In this document: positions 51,649 through 61,101 of the stretch, piece by piece
How the letters are laid out: each line of letters opens with the position of its first letter
Numbering within the stretch: the first letter of the stretch is position 1
Assembly: GCF_004217115.1 (NCBI RefSeq)
Contig: NZ_SHKN01000001.1
Coordinates: 2,049,781 to 2,113,780 of the forward strand
Direction of reading: 5' to 3'
From: Ancylomarina subtilis
GTDB taxonomy: Bacteria; Bacteroidota; Bacteroidia; Bacteroidales; Marinifilaceae
Length of the DNA stretch: 64,000 bases
The notes under the pieces: generated by a model
The model's database searches: none
What the model saw: the letters and a program-made list of their open reading frames with translations, nothing else
Told to the model about the DNA's origin: nothing
Made by a program: the position numbers and the translations under genes

Positions 51649-53349
51649 TTAACCTCTCTGTTTAATCTTTAATTTCTGTCCAACTCTTAAACTGCGAGCA
51701 TCCTTAATATTATTGATTCTCATAATATCATAATTCGATACACCGGGAAATTTCTTAGCAATCGTCCAAAAATTATCATTCTTACGAACCGTATAATAAA
51801 CGTAATCACCACTACCCGAATTGGTTTTCCGAACAGTTTTTGGTGAGCTGCTTTTGGCAATATAATTTTTCCCTAATGTAGCTTGTTTCTGTGCTTTTGA
51901 CATGGAGTTAAATGACCTGTAAAATTCAGCCTTAGACTTTGGTACATACACTGCCAATTTCTGTCCAACACGAATCATATTTCTTCTGATATTATTCCAA
52001 TATCGTAAATCGGAAGTTCTAACATGAAACCAAGATGCAATCAGGCCAACTGCATCACCAGACTTAACCTTATAATAAATCTTCGCTTTTCCTTTAGGAA
52101 CAACATGCGCATATTTCTGGTATCTATCACGCGGATTAACAACCTTATCTTTTAAGTTGAAATAATAGTCCTTCTTATAAGACGTGATTGAATCCTGATT
52201 ATCAATAAAATCAAGTGCCGCTTCGAAAGGAACCTTCAAAGGGTAAGACTTTCTCAATGCAGGAATAATATCAGCGCGATATTGCGGATTCAAATCTCGC
52301 AATTTGCTTTTAGAAACCTTTGTAAATTGAGCGATTTGGTCAAAGTGCAATTGCTCCTTTATCATTAAGGTATCGCAAACATCAGGAAATTGATTGGGGC
52401 GAGGATACAGACCATGTTCTTCATGAAAATTGAAAGAGTAAAGTGCCGCAATAAATGCAGGAACATAACCTCTTGTTTCCTTAGGTAATCGGTAATAAAT
52501 ATCCCAATAGTTCTTCTTCCCTCCACTACGACGAATAGCTTTGTTCACGTTTCCGGGACCACAATTATAGGCTGCAATCACCAAAGGCCAATTGCCATAC
52601 ATCTTATACAGGTCCTTAAGAAACTTAGCCGCAGCATAACTCGATTTTACAGGATCGCGACGTTCATCAACAAAAGAATTCACTTCCAACTTATACATTC
52701 GACCGGTTGAATACATAAATTGCCATAAACCACACGCACCTGCACGAGACAGAGCTTTAGGATTTAACGCCGATTCAATAATTGGAAGGTATTTCAATTC
52801 AAGAGGTAAACCCTCTTTATCAAGAATTTCTTCGAAAATTGGGAAATAATACTCAGACATTCCCATCATGAGCTCAACCTGTTTTCTTCTTCGCTGAGTA
52901 TAGAGTTCGATATAATTTCTCACAATTTTATTGTACGATAAATCGAACATAGACGGGATCGATTCTAATCGTTTGATATAAACCGAATCAGCAATTTTTT
53001 CTCTCACATAAGGCGTGTCAGGCGCCTCATATTCTTTTGTTTTAAATGTATTTTCCGCATACCAGGAATTAACCAGTTTATCCAAATTACTTTTAAACTC
53101 AGGTTGAATACTATCATTGAGATCCCAGCGAACATCCACCGGATTAATCTTCAGAAAAGCCAAAGAATCTTTTTCAACGGCAGGCGTCATATCCTCCTCT
53201 TCAATAACCGGATTTTCAACTTCACTTTCCTGAGCAAAAACTTCTGGAATTTCTTTATCTGCAGACGAGTTGTCTACAACAGTTTTACTCGTAGAACAAG
53301 CCATGCTTGCAATCAAAGCCAATGAATAAAGGGAATATTTAAATTTCAT
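51649..53349 (-). CDS. Lytic transglycosylase, MltD-like lipoprotein with LysM repeats
   Basis: Cuts peptidoglycan strands in the periplasm. A lipoprotein signal (lipobox SMAC, Cys18) precedes an acidic linker. The SLT catalytic domain (about 170-320) has catalytic Glu192 in IIESALNP, then GACGLWQFMYSTG and AYNCGPGNV. Two LysM peptidoglycan-binding repeats follow (about 415-465 and 515-564). At 566 residues it matches MltD. The gene lies downstream of the parA-parB-DUF5683 unit but is separated by 215 bp. Confidence 0.93.
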   Translation of the reverse strand: MKFKYSLYSLALIASMACSTSKTVVDNSSADKEIPEVFAQESEVENPVIEEEDMTPAVEKDSLAFLKINPVDVRWDLNDSIQPEFKSNLDKLVNSWYAENTFKTKEYEAPDTPYVREKIADSVYIKRLESIPSMFDLSYNKIVRNYIELYTQRRRKQVELMMGMSEYYFPIFEEILDKEGLPLELKYLPIIESALNPKALSRAGACGLWQFMYSTGRMYKLEVNSFVDERRDPVKSSYAAAKFLKDLYKMYGNWPLVIAAYNCGPGNVNKAIRRSGGKKNYWDIYYRLPKETRGYVPAFIAALYSFNFHEEHGLYPRPNQFPDVCDTLMIKEQLHFDQIAQFTKVSKSKLRDLNPQYRADIIPALRKSYPLKVPFEAALDFIDNQDSITSYKKDYYFNLKDKVVNPRDRYQKYAHVVPKGKAKIYYKVKSGDAVGLIASWFHVRTSDLRYWNNIRRNMIRVGQKLAVYVPKSKAEFYRSFNSMSKAQKQATLGKNYIAKSSSPKTVRKTNSGSGDYVYYTVRKNDNFWTIAKKFPGVSNYDIMRINNIKDARSLRVGQKLKIKQRG

Positions 53350-53564
53350 ATTTGTCTTTTTCTTCTTCTCTATTTCAAAAAAATAGAATTCAAATTAAAA
53401 ATAGTGCTTCACGCACTCTCCACTCTTGATTATACGCACTCGAGCAATTTTTATTGCTCCATTCATTCTAAAAAGTGTATAAACTCCAACTATTTTAAAT
53501 TTTCAGCCACCTTCTCGCAAACGGCTATAATAATTCACTTCTGAATCAATTTCTTCAAACGAAA

Positions 53565-54218
53565 TTAAAAATTAATGCGACAAGAAAGACCGAGAGTACT
53601 CCCTGAAACAGGTGAATAGTTCATTTTGGGTTGAACAGTCATACTCAAATCATCATTGATATTAAAATTCGTAAAATGAGCATCAACAGTCGCATCGATA
53701 ATATTCAACACATAAACACCAACCAGAATAATATAACTTAAATCTCTATCGTGCTTGTATTTGTCTTTCCCATTTTTAAGTCTTGTCTTATACCAATTAT
53801 CTTCGCTGGCAGTAGAATTCTCAAAATCAAAATCTCCGATTAATTTTTCATACCGTTTGGAACTGGGTTCTTCAATTGTTCCATCTACAGGCTGATTTTT
53901 ATATTCGAGATACTTTGTTAAATCGATATAGCCGTCCTTATAATTATTATACTGTGTGGTATTCCAACCAATGGCATAAAGAGTCACACCAATTCCACCA
54001 TAAAGAATAGGTAGCTTCCAATATTTTCGATTATAAATTTGGCCTAAACCAGGAAAAATAGCCGAATAGATTGTCGCTTTATGGGGCGAATGTTCCTTAA
54101 CTTTTATAGGTGTATAAACAGAATCTGATTCTATTTTTTGTGCTTGCACATTTTGTCCGGAAATTAGCACAACAAAGCACACTACTACAAATAAAAGAAG
54201 TGTTTTTAACTTATTCAA
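53565..54218 (-). CDS. DUF5683 domain protein
   Basis: A 217-residue protein with a signal peptide (about 1-26). The segment SPHKATIYSAIFPGLGQIYNRKYWKLPI, followed by a hydrophobic stretch, is typical of DUF5683. Such proteins are commonly encoded directly after parB in Bacteroidota (from memory); here the gap is 23 bp. A membrane-side role is probable; its function is unknown. Confidence 0.8.
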   Translation of the reverse strand: MNKLKTLLLFVVVCFVVLISGQNVQAQKIESDSVYTPIKVKEHSPHKATIYSAIFPGLGQIYNRKYWKLPILYGGIGVTLYAIGWNTTQYNNYKDGYIDLTKYLEYKNQPVDGTIEEPSSKRYEKLIGDFDFENSTASEDNWYKTRLKNGKDKYKHDRDLSYIILVGVYVLNIIDATVDAHFTNFNINDDLSMTVQPKMNYSPVSGSTLGLSCRINF

Positions 54219-54241
54219 AATCGTATTTTTTTGAGTTCTAG

Positions 54242-55126
54242 TTATGATTTCATCTGGTCGAGAACGCCTAATATACGCTCCAAATCATCATCAGATTTAA
54301 AAGGAATAATAATCTTTCCTTTTCCTTTATCGTTGCGTTTCAGATCAATTTTAGAATCAAAATGCTTCGATAAATGTTCCTTAAGGCTTTCGTATTCTTC
54401 AGCCAAACGAGTTGGACGAGCCTTCTCTTTTACCGGGCTGCCATTATTGGCTTCACGAACCAATTCCTCAATTTTTCTTACTGAAAGTTCCTGATCCACA
54501 GCCATCTTAAAAATCGACAATTGAGATTCCATACTTTCAACATTTACAAGAGCACGTGCATGTCCCATTAGAATCAGCTTTTCGCGAATCCCTTTCTGAA
54601 TTTCAGCAGGAAGTTTAAGCAGACGTAGGTAGTTTGAAATGGTTGAACGCTTTTTTCCAACTCGATCACTCAAACTCTCTTGAGTCAAATCGCATTCGTC
54701 GATCAAACGCTGATACGAAATGGCTACTTCAATGGAATCAAGATCTTCACGCTGAATATTTTCAACCAAAGCCATCTCAAGCATCTTATCATCTTCGGCA
54801 AGACGAACGTAAGCTGGAATTTTAGTTAAGCCAGCAATTTTCGATGCTCTAAAACGACGTTCACCTGCAATAAGCTGAAATGAATTGCTATTGAGTTTAC
54901 GAACAGTGATAGGCTGAACAATACCAATTTCTTTTATCGATTTGGCCAATTCATTTAAAGCATCCTCATCAAATTGAGTTCGAGGCTGAAATGGATTCAC
55001 CTCAATTTTCGATAATTCAATTTCGTTGCTAAGTTCATGCTCCTGACGTGATGGACGTGTTTGAACATCATCTCTATCATCAATTAAAGCACCTAAACCT
55101 CTACCTAGTGCACTCTTTTTTACCAT
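54242..55126 (-). CDS. parB: Chromosome partitioning protein ParB
   Basis: A 294-residue CTP-dependent clamp that loads on parS and spreads. The N-terminal ParB/Srx domain has NPFQPRTQFDEDALNELAKSI and GERRFRAS (the CTP-binding box). A central HTH with VGKKRSTISNYLRLLKLP reads parS. A C-terminal dimerisation segment ends the protein. It follows parA by 60 bp. No canonical parS site was noticed by eye in the window. Confidence 0.96.
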   Translation of the reverse strand: MVKKSALGRGLGALIDDRDDVQTRPSRQEHELSNEIELSKIEVNPFQPRTQFDEDALNELAKSIKEIGIVQPITVRKLNSNSFQLIAGERRFRASKIAGLTKIPAYVRLAEDDKMLEMALVENIQREDLDSIEVAISYQRLIDECDLTQESLSDRVGKKRSTISNYLRLLKLPAEIQKGIREKLILMGHARALVNVESMESQLSIFKMAVDQELSVRKIEELVREANNGSPVKEKARPTRLAEEYESLKEHLSKHFDSKIDLKRNDKGKGKIIIPFKSDDDLERILGVLDQMKS

Positions 55127-55186
55127 AACATATCATTATAAAATATGAATTCGATCAAGTGAAAAACCTAATCGAATCGCATTTTT

Positions 55187-55990
55187 TTATTGCTCAATTT
55201 CGTTCTCCTGATGTTCCTCTTCTACGTCAGCATTATTTTCAACCAGCTCGCGAGCCAGATTTAAATAATTGATTGCTCCGTTTGATTCGGCATCGTATAA
55301 AATAGCAGGCTTACCATAAGATGGCGCCTCGCCTAGTTTTGTATTTCGTTGAATAATGGTTTCAAAAACCATATCCTGAAAATGCTTTTTCACTTCACTC
55401 ACCACCTGATTTGATAGTCTTAATCGACTGTCATACATGGTAAGTAAGAAACCTTCAATCTCCAAATCCGGATTCAATCGACTCTGAATAATTTTGATTG
55501 TATTTAAAAGTTTCCCTAATCCTTCAAGTGCGAAATATTCACATTGAACAGGAATTAAAATTGAATCAGCTGCTGTTAATGCATTCACAGTAATCAATCC
55601 GAGTGAGGGCGAACAGTCGATAAGAATATAATCGTAATCATCACGAAGGGTATTCAATACATTCAAAAGGATTTTTTCACGATTAGCCAAATTCAACATC
55701 TCAATTTCGGCTCCAACCAAATCAATATGTGAAGGAAGAATATCCAAACCTTCCATATCTGTTTTAAGAATTGCTTCTCTTGGATTCGTACCATCAACAA
55801 TACACTCATACAAGCTATTTTCAATAGCACGAACATCAAAACCATAACCCGATGTTGCATTCGCCTGTGGATCAGCATCGACAATAAGAACACGATGTTC
55901 CAAAACGGCAAGACTGGATGCTAGATTGATAGCTGTTGTCGTTTTCCCAACACCACCTTTTTGATTTGCAAGAGCGATTATTTTAGCCAT
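55187..55990 (-). CDS. parA: Chromosome partitioning ATPase ParA/Soj
   Basis: Walker-type ATPase that moves ParB-bound origins. KGGVGKTT (the deviant Walker A) is near residues 11-18, D-containing switch I VDADPQANATSG follows, and ILIDCSPSLG is the Walker B region. I chose the ATG at 55990 (267 residues) over a TTG two codons upstream. The acidic tail (DVEEEHQENEIEQ) is not part of the fold. It starts the parA-parB-DUF5683 unit. Confidence 0.95.
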   Translation of the reverse strand: MAKIIALANQKGGVGKTTTAINLASSLAVLEHRVLIVDADPQANATSGYGFDVRAIENSLYECIVDGTNPREAILKTDMEGLDILPSHIDLVGAEIEMLNLANREKILLNVLNTLRDDYDYILIDCSPSLGLITVNALTAADSILIPVQCEYFALEGLGKLLNTIKIIQSRLNPDLEIEGFLLTMYDSRLRLSNQVVSEVKKHFQDMVFETIIQRNTKLGEAPSYGKPAILYDAESNGAINYLNLARELVENNADVEEEHQENEIEQ

Positions 55991-56139
55991 AAACAATTCC
56001 CATTTAAGTCAGAGAAAATGAATACAATTCATCTCTCCTCTGTAGATACAACACTTACTTTCAGCACAAACTGAACCAAAATACAACCGGGTATAATCTC
56101 TTACATCCCAGTCTCATCAGATCAGAATTTCAATAGTTT

Positions 56140-56147
56140 CAAAGATA
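56140..56147 (-). promoter_or_regulatory. -7 promoter box for parA
   Basis: Minus-strand TATCTTTG, about 150 bases upstream of the parA ATG. No clear -33 element. Confidence 0.35.
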
Positions 56148-56228
56148 ATATTTTATAAGACATTTAAAATCCGGATACACTCAGACTTATTAAAAATAAG
56201 CATCAAGTTATAAACAATTTGTCTGGTC

Positions 56229-57230
56229 TTAATTCTCAGTATATAGTTTCAAACTCTCTTTTAACAATTGCTCTTTATCAATTGGAACCACCACAGGAAT
56301 TTCACAAACAATACCCCCTGCAAGATTCGAAATGGCCGCTATTTCAGCAGCATTCATTCCTGATGCCAGACAAAGTGTTGCCACCGAAATGACAGTATCA
56401 CCCGCTCCGGACACATCAGCAATTTTTCTTACTACAGCCGGAATATGCTCATAGGTGTTCTCGTTACTGATAAAAACACCCAATTCAGACAAGGTTATTA
56501 ACAACTTATCAACGCCCATTTCAGTTTGAAATTGTTTTGCAGCTCTAAATAAACCATCCATATCACCTTTTTCCAGAATCAAATTCGATCCCTCAAGAAA
56601 CTCCTTAAAATTCGGCTTAAATAAAGTGACATTTTTATAATCGGCGTAATGGCGTTTTTTAGGATCAACTAAAACGGGGATAGCCATTTGCTTGGCCTTA
56701 TCGGTAATCGTTTCAATCAATTTCTTTGTAATTAGCCCCTTATCGTAATCCTCAAAAACAATGGCATGTATTTGCTGATTATCTAATATATTCAGGACAT
56801 GATCAATAAAATCCACTTCGGTTTCATCAGCCAACTCATGCGTATCTTCTTCGTCGATACGAATAACGTGCTGATTGTTGCTGATAAATCGGGTTTTAAC
56901 TGTTGTTCTTCGATGCGAACTCACAACAATACCCGATTGTTCCTGCTGAATTTCTGATAGAAGTTTGACAAAATCTTTTCCTCGGTCATCATCACCAATC
57001 ACAGAGCACAATATAGGATTAGCTCCAAGCGATTTGATATTCAGAGCCACATTAGCCGCTCCACCCAATCTATTTTCGCGACTTGAACATGAAAAAATGG
57101 GTACAGGAGCTTCCGGCGAAATACGATCAACCTCGCCCCAGGCGTAGGCATCAACCATAACGTCACCTATAATAAGTATGTTGTAATCGGAGAAGGATTC
57201 GAAAATACGATTCAATTCAGATTTATTCAC
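56229..57230 (-). CDS. HldE-like ADP-heptose synthase kinase domain (PfkB family)
   Basis: Carbohydrate kinase of the RfaE1/HldE domain I type, which phosphorylates heptose-7-phosphate for LPS inner core. IIGDVMVDAY and SPEAPVPI near the start, GGAANVALNIKSLG and the C-terminal DVSGAGDTV (catalytic Asp) are the family marks. There is no cytidylyltransferase domain, so it is the kinase only. I chose the GTG at 57230, because the longer TTG frame to 57260 begins inside a TATCTTTG -7 box and adds no conserved residues. Confidence 0.85.
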   Translation of the reverse strand: MNKSELNRIFESFSDYNILIIGDVMVDAYAWGEVDRISPEAPVPIFSCSSRENRLGGAANVALNIKSLGANPILCSVIGDDDRGKDFVKLLSEIQQEQSGIVVSSHRRTTVKTRFISNNQHVIRIDEEDTHELADETEVDFIDHVLNILDNQQIHAIVFEDYDKGLITKKLIETITDKAKQMAIPVLVDPKKRHYADYKNVTLFKPNFKEFLEGSNLILEKGDMDGLFRAAKQFQTEMGVDKLLITLSELGVFISNENTYEHIPAVVRKIADVSGAGDTVISVATLCLASGMNAAEIAAISNLAGGIVCEIPVVVPIDKEQLLKESLKLYTEN

Positions 57231-57257
57231 AAGCGGTATTTTTATTTGTTTTCCCAA

Positions 57258-57265
57258 CAAAGATA
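57258..57265 (-). promoter_or_regulatory. -7 promoter box for the HldE-like gene
   Basis: Minus-strand TATCTTTG just upstream of the GTG start, giving a short leader of roughly 20 bases. Confidence 0.4.
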
Positions 57266-57353
57266 AACAAATTCAAATCTTTAAAAATAGCCAGGACCAG
57301 CCTTTAGTTTTTTTTAAGAGATTCACCCAAGTTGAAACCGTGTAAGAAATTAT

Positions 57354-59576
57354 CTATCCAATTTCTTTCTTAGAGTTCGCATTTACAAACAAGACATGAC
57401 CCAATTTTTCGTAACCTAAAAACACTTCAGCACCTTCGTGTTTGACCATATCACCTCTAAAACCTATCAGCGTTAAACCAGCATGTTCGGAACGTTCATT
57501 AATCATAGCCTTAGGTGAAACATTTTCCTGCACAAGTAAAACTTCAACATTGGTACTTCGTATTGGTAAACGACCAGAAGCTATCATCTCATCAAGACTA
57601 GCTCTGGTTTCTTCAGCTTGTTCTGCCTTACAGATATTAAAAATTTTAATGTCTGCTTTTTTCCAATCGGGATGCCCAGCAATAATAAAGCTCAAAAGAA
57701 TCATCAAATTCGCATTATCCGCATCACTGGGTTTTATCCAAATATGAATATCCGATTTCAGCTTAAATTGCTGCTTAGAACTTCCCAGCACACAGAAATC
57801 AAAATTACCCGCATTAGCTAGTGCATAATTCTCGATAATATCATCTAAATTTTGAGTATTTTCTTTGTCATATTCAAAAATCACCATATTATTCTCCATA
57901 CCCGCAACTCCCGGCAACTGAATAGCTTGCGCTATCGCAGAAGTATAGGACGGTGAAATAATCGTATCGACAAAAACATGATTTCCAACATTCTCAGACC
58001 GACTAACCAATAAATCAAGTTCATTTTTAGCTTGCTCGTGAGTAGCCTTGGAATAATACCCTTCAATTCGATGCAAATAGGTTCCAAAACCATACTTATA
58101 AGCAATCCAATTTAATAACTTAAACGCAGTGTCTCGTTCAAAAGAATCTTTTGAAATACAGATTGCACTTGGTCGCCACTCCTGTACACGCTTTTTCCCT
58201 GATTTTTGTAAAAAAACCTGCACATTTCTATTCAGTTGGTATAAGGAGTTCAAAAATATAGAAGCCAATCCATTCCTATTCTTGTGATAAGAATTGATGT
58301 ACAAATACATCAATACCATGAGTACGATAGACAAAATGGCGTAAATGGTATTTATTTTAAACATGACTAAAACCGAGACAATGAAGCCAAGCAATGATAA
58401 ATACCATTTCGACTTAAAAGAAGGACGATAACTGGGAGACGATCCAAAATGATTAAGAAAAGAGATCAAACAAAGCGATCCATAAGTCACCATAAAGAAC
58501 ATCGAAATCACTCCAGCGACAGCATTAATATCACCAAGAAAAACAAAAAACATTGCAATCAAACAGGTCACAATTGAGGCATTTATAGGTTCGCCATCTT
58601 TTTTTCGCCCTTTGGATAGCCATCTGTTCAAACCACCAGATGGTAAAGATTTATCAACTGAAAGAGCTTGCAAGGTTCTTGGTGCCACCATAACCGAACC
58701 CAAAGCTGAGGAAATAGTAGATGCTGCCAAACCTAAAGGAATCGCAATTGCTCCACCAATGGCAATTTTACTCATGATCAATTGATTACCCAAGAGATCT
58801 TCTACACTGGCAAATCTCGCCAACTTGTAAACAACAAAGAAATAAATAATCATGCCGATGAAAGTCGCAGCTGTTGTTCCCCAGGGAATCGACTTTGCCG
58901 GATTCTTCAGATCACCTGAAAGTCCAACACCAGCTGTAATTCCAGTAAATGCCGGGAAAATAATGGCAAAAATCACATAAAAATCACCAGAATTTCGAAA
59001 TTCAAAATTTAACAGACTGGATTCTGTGGCTGAAGCATGTACCGTATCGCCAAAGAAAAACAAAACCAAAGAGATAAAAAGTATAGCTACCACAAAATAC
59101 AAAGCTTTAACCCCCAGATTAGCCCCTTTTTTCAAAATCAAAACTGATAACAACAACATTGCCGGAACCGAAACAACTTGCCTTGGCAAAGACAAATCGT
59201 AAGTCGATTGCACCCAATTAAATAACGGCTCAAAAGCCTCGGTAAAAGCAATCACATAAAAAGCAACGGAAATAGCTTGAGAAAGAAAAAGAGCCAAGCC
59301 AATTGTCGCTCCGATATTTAAACCAAATGATCGGGAAATAATAAAATATTCTCCGCCTCCTTCAACTCGTTTATTTGTAGCCAACTCAGAAATTGCAAAA
59401 GCGGTTGGGATGGTTACCATATGCCCCAATAAAATAATTAGAATCACCCCCCAGAAACCTACACTCCCAACAGCGTAACCAAATCTAAGAAACAAAACGG
59501 CTCCTAGTATGGTCGATATTGCAGTAAAAAAAACGGGTGCGGTTCCGAACTTCTGATTTTGTACTCCCTTTTGCAT
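57354..59576 (-). CDS. SLC12-like APC-superfamily transporter, paralogue 2
   Basis: A 740-residue membrane protein, the same length as the one at 16402-18624. Twelve-helix membrane core with TAISTILGAVLFLRFG and SSALGSVMVAPRTLQA, then the soluble SLC12-type tail. I chose the ATG at 59576, because the longer frame begins with GTG at 59612 and adds 12 residues that the paralogue lacks. It lies 124 bp upstream of the HldE-like gene on the same strand. The substrate is unknown; the two copies may handle different ions or conditions. Confidence 0.85.
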   Translation of the reverse strand: MQKGVQNQKFGTAPVFFTAISTILGAVLFLRFGYAVGSVGFWGVILIILLGHMVTIPTAFAISELATNKRVEGGGEYFIISRSFGLNIGATIGLALFLSQAISVAFYVIAFTEAFEPLFNWVQSTYDLSLPRQVVSVPAMLLLSVLILKKGANLGVKALYFVVAILFISLVLFFFGDTVHASATESSLLNFEFRNSGDFYVIFAIIFPAFTGITAGVGLSGDLKNPAKSIPWGTTAATFIGMIIYFFVVYKLARFASVEDLLGNQLIMSKIAIGGAIAIPLGLAASTISSALGSVMVAPRTLQALSVDKSLPSGGLNRWLSKGRKKDGEPINASIVTCLIAMFFVFLGDINAVAGVISMFFMVTYGSLCLISFLNHFGSSPSYRPSFKSKWYLSLLGFIVSVLVMFKINTIYAILSIVLMVLMYLYINSYHKNRNGLASIFLNSLYQLNRNVQVFLQKSGKKRVQEWRPSAICISKDSFERDTAFKLLNWIAYKYGFGTYLHRIEGYYSKATHEQAKNELDLLVSRSENVGNHVFVDTIISPSYTSAIAQAIQLPGVAGMENNMVIFEYDKENTQNLDDIIENYALANAGNFDFCVLGSSKQQFKLKSDIHIWIKPSDADNANLMILLSFIIAGHPDWKKADIKIFNICKAEQAEETRASLDEMIASGRLPIRSTNVEVLLVQENVSPKAMINERSEHAGLTLIGFRGDMVKHEGAEVFLGYEKLGHVLFVNANSKKEIG

Positions 59577-59871
59577 AAGCCTTTCGTATAGGTGATCATT
59601 CTCGATTCTCACTAAATTTAAACTTTATTATTTAGCCACGCGAATGTTTTATGACAATTTTTCTTAATCAAAACTCTATTTATAAATAATTAGAAACTCA
59701 ATCTGTTCAATAAATTTGAGTGTAAATACAGGAAATTATTACTATTTTCGGCTTTAATTATTACAAAAAAGATTTTTAACAATATAGCGCACTTCGTTTG
59801 ATCATACAGATCCAATATTGAATATCAAATTACGGGTGCGTTTTATTAAAAAGACATAAAAAACGACAAAA
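59577..59871. other. AT-rich divergent intergenic region
   Basis: Nearly 300 bases between the SLC12-like gene (minus) and the DUF4369 lipoprotein gene (plus). It must hold both promoters, but no exact -33/-7 pair is seen and there is no convincing ORF. Confidence 0.4.
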
Positions 59872-61026
59872 ATGAAGAAACTATTATTTGCAATTCCCCT
59901 ACTCCTATTGTTTGCTTGTAATCAGGAAAATACGATTAAAATAACGGGTCGTATACAAAAAGGTGATGGGATCACTCTTTATTTGGATAAACTTCATACG
60001 GCCAGCAAAGAAACAATTGACTCTGTCCAACTTGATAAGGACGGTGAATTCAGCTTTAAAACCAAATCAACACAACCTGAATTTTATTTATTACGCCTTT
60101 CAAATGGTAAGTTAATTACACTACTCACTGCTCCCAACGAGGAAGTTGAAGTCAACTCAATTGCTTCTCATATGAACAGTGCCTATATTGTTTCGGGATC
60201 AACAGGCTCCGCCTTTGTTAAAGATTTGAATGATAAATTAAACAAAACAAAAGATAGTCTGGCAGTCATCAAAAAAGAATTGAAAGAAAAAAAATCTGAC
60301 CCAAACTACTCGAGTATTTCTCAAAATTTATTGGCTAAATACATTGAAGTCATTCAGGATCAAAGAGATTTTTCAGCAAACTTCATCATGAAAAATGCAA
60401 CCTCTCTTTCGAGCTACTTAGCCCTTTATCAGAAAATTGATAAGGACACATACACACTAAATGAGAATGCAGACATCAAGTATGCAAAAATCGTTGCTTC
60501 ATCGATGAGAGCCTTATATCCGGAACATGAATATACCAAAGCTGTTTTAGCTAACCTGAAAACTATGCAAGACAGGTTGACCAATTTAAAGGTTAAAGAA
60601 ATGATCGCAGAAAAGGGTACAAATTATCCAAACATTACCCTTAAAAACACAAAAGGAACAGAGGTAAATCTAAATTCTTTAGATGGAAAATTCATCATTT
60701 TAAGTTTTTGGGCTTCACAAGATGTCAATTCAAGAAAACAAAACAAAACGCTTAAAAACATCTATAAAAAATACAAAAACAAAGGTTTGGAAATCTATCA
60801 GGTCTCGATTGATCAGGATGAAAAACTATGGAAAAAGGCCATTAAAGAAGATGGACTGAACTGGATAAATGTTTGCGATTTGGAAAACGGAAGTGGTTTG
60901 GCTGTTCGTAACTTTAACGTTCAACAAATTCCTGCAAACTACCTAATCAGTCAAAAAGGTGAAATTGTCGGAAAAAATCTTTACGGTATAGCTCTTGAAG
61001 AGAAGATAGCTGATTACATCAAATAA
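59872..61026 (+). CDS. DUF4369/thioredoxin-like lipoprotein lacking CxxC
   Basis: A 384-residue lipoprotein (lipobox LFAC, Cys16). The N-terminal DUF4369 beta domain (about 20-115) and a coiled middle (about 115-245) precede a TlpA/AhpC-like domain (about 250-384). Where TlpA has FWA.WCGPCR, this protein reads FWASQDVNSR (279-288): the redox Cys are D284 and S287. The cis-Pro loop VQQIPANYLI is kept. Redox activity is thus unlikely. It is followed by an 11-bp inverted repeat and then lpxH. Confidence 0.85.
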   Translation: MKKLLFAIPLLLLFACNQENTIKITGRIQKGDGITLYLDKLHTASKETIDSVQLDKDGEFSFKTKSTQPEFYLLRLSNGKLITLLTAPNEEVEVNSIASHMNSAYIVSGSTGSAFVKDLNDKLNKTKDSLAVIKKELKEKKSDPNYSSISQNLLAKYIEVIQDQRDFSANFIMKNATSLSSYLALYQKIDKDTYTLNENADIKYAKIVASSMRALYPEHEYTKAVLANLKTMQDRLTNLKVKEMIAEKGTNYPNITLKNTKGTEVNLNSLDGKFIILSFWASQDVNSRKQNKTLKNIYKKYKNKGLEIYQVSIDQDEKLWKKAIKEDGLNWINVCDLENGSGLAVRNFNVQQIPANYLISQKGEIVGKNLYGIALEEKIADYIK

Positions 61027-61037
61027 AAAAACAATCA

Positions 61038-61078
61038 ATTGAGTTTGATTGAAAGGTATCGTTTCTGTCAAACTCAAT
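61038..61078 (+). repeat. 11-bp inverted repeat before lpxH
   Basis: ATTGAGTTTGA (61038-61048) and TCAAACTCAAT (61068-61078) are perfect complements around a 19-base loop. There is no T tract, so it is not a standard terminator. It could stabilise the mRNA or control lpxH. Confidence 0.5.
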
Positions 61079-61101
61079 ATATAGTTTAACCAGACCAAAA
61101 C

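Noticed and set aside
54242-55990. parS site near parAB
   Set aside because: No TGTTTCACGTGAAACA-like palindrome noticed in the window; this needs a motif scan to confirm.
57231-57260. Upstream extension of the HldE-like gene (TTG start)
   Set aside because: The TTG overlaps the TATCTTTG promoter box, and the family normally starts about 22 residues before GDVM, as with the GTG at 57230.
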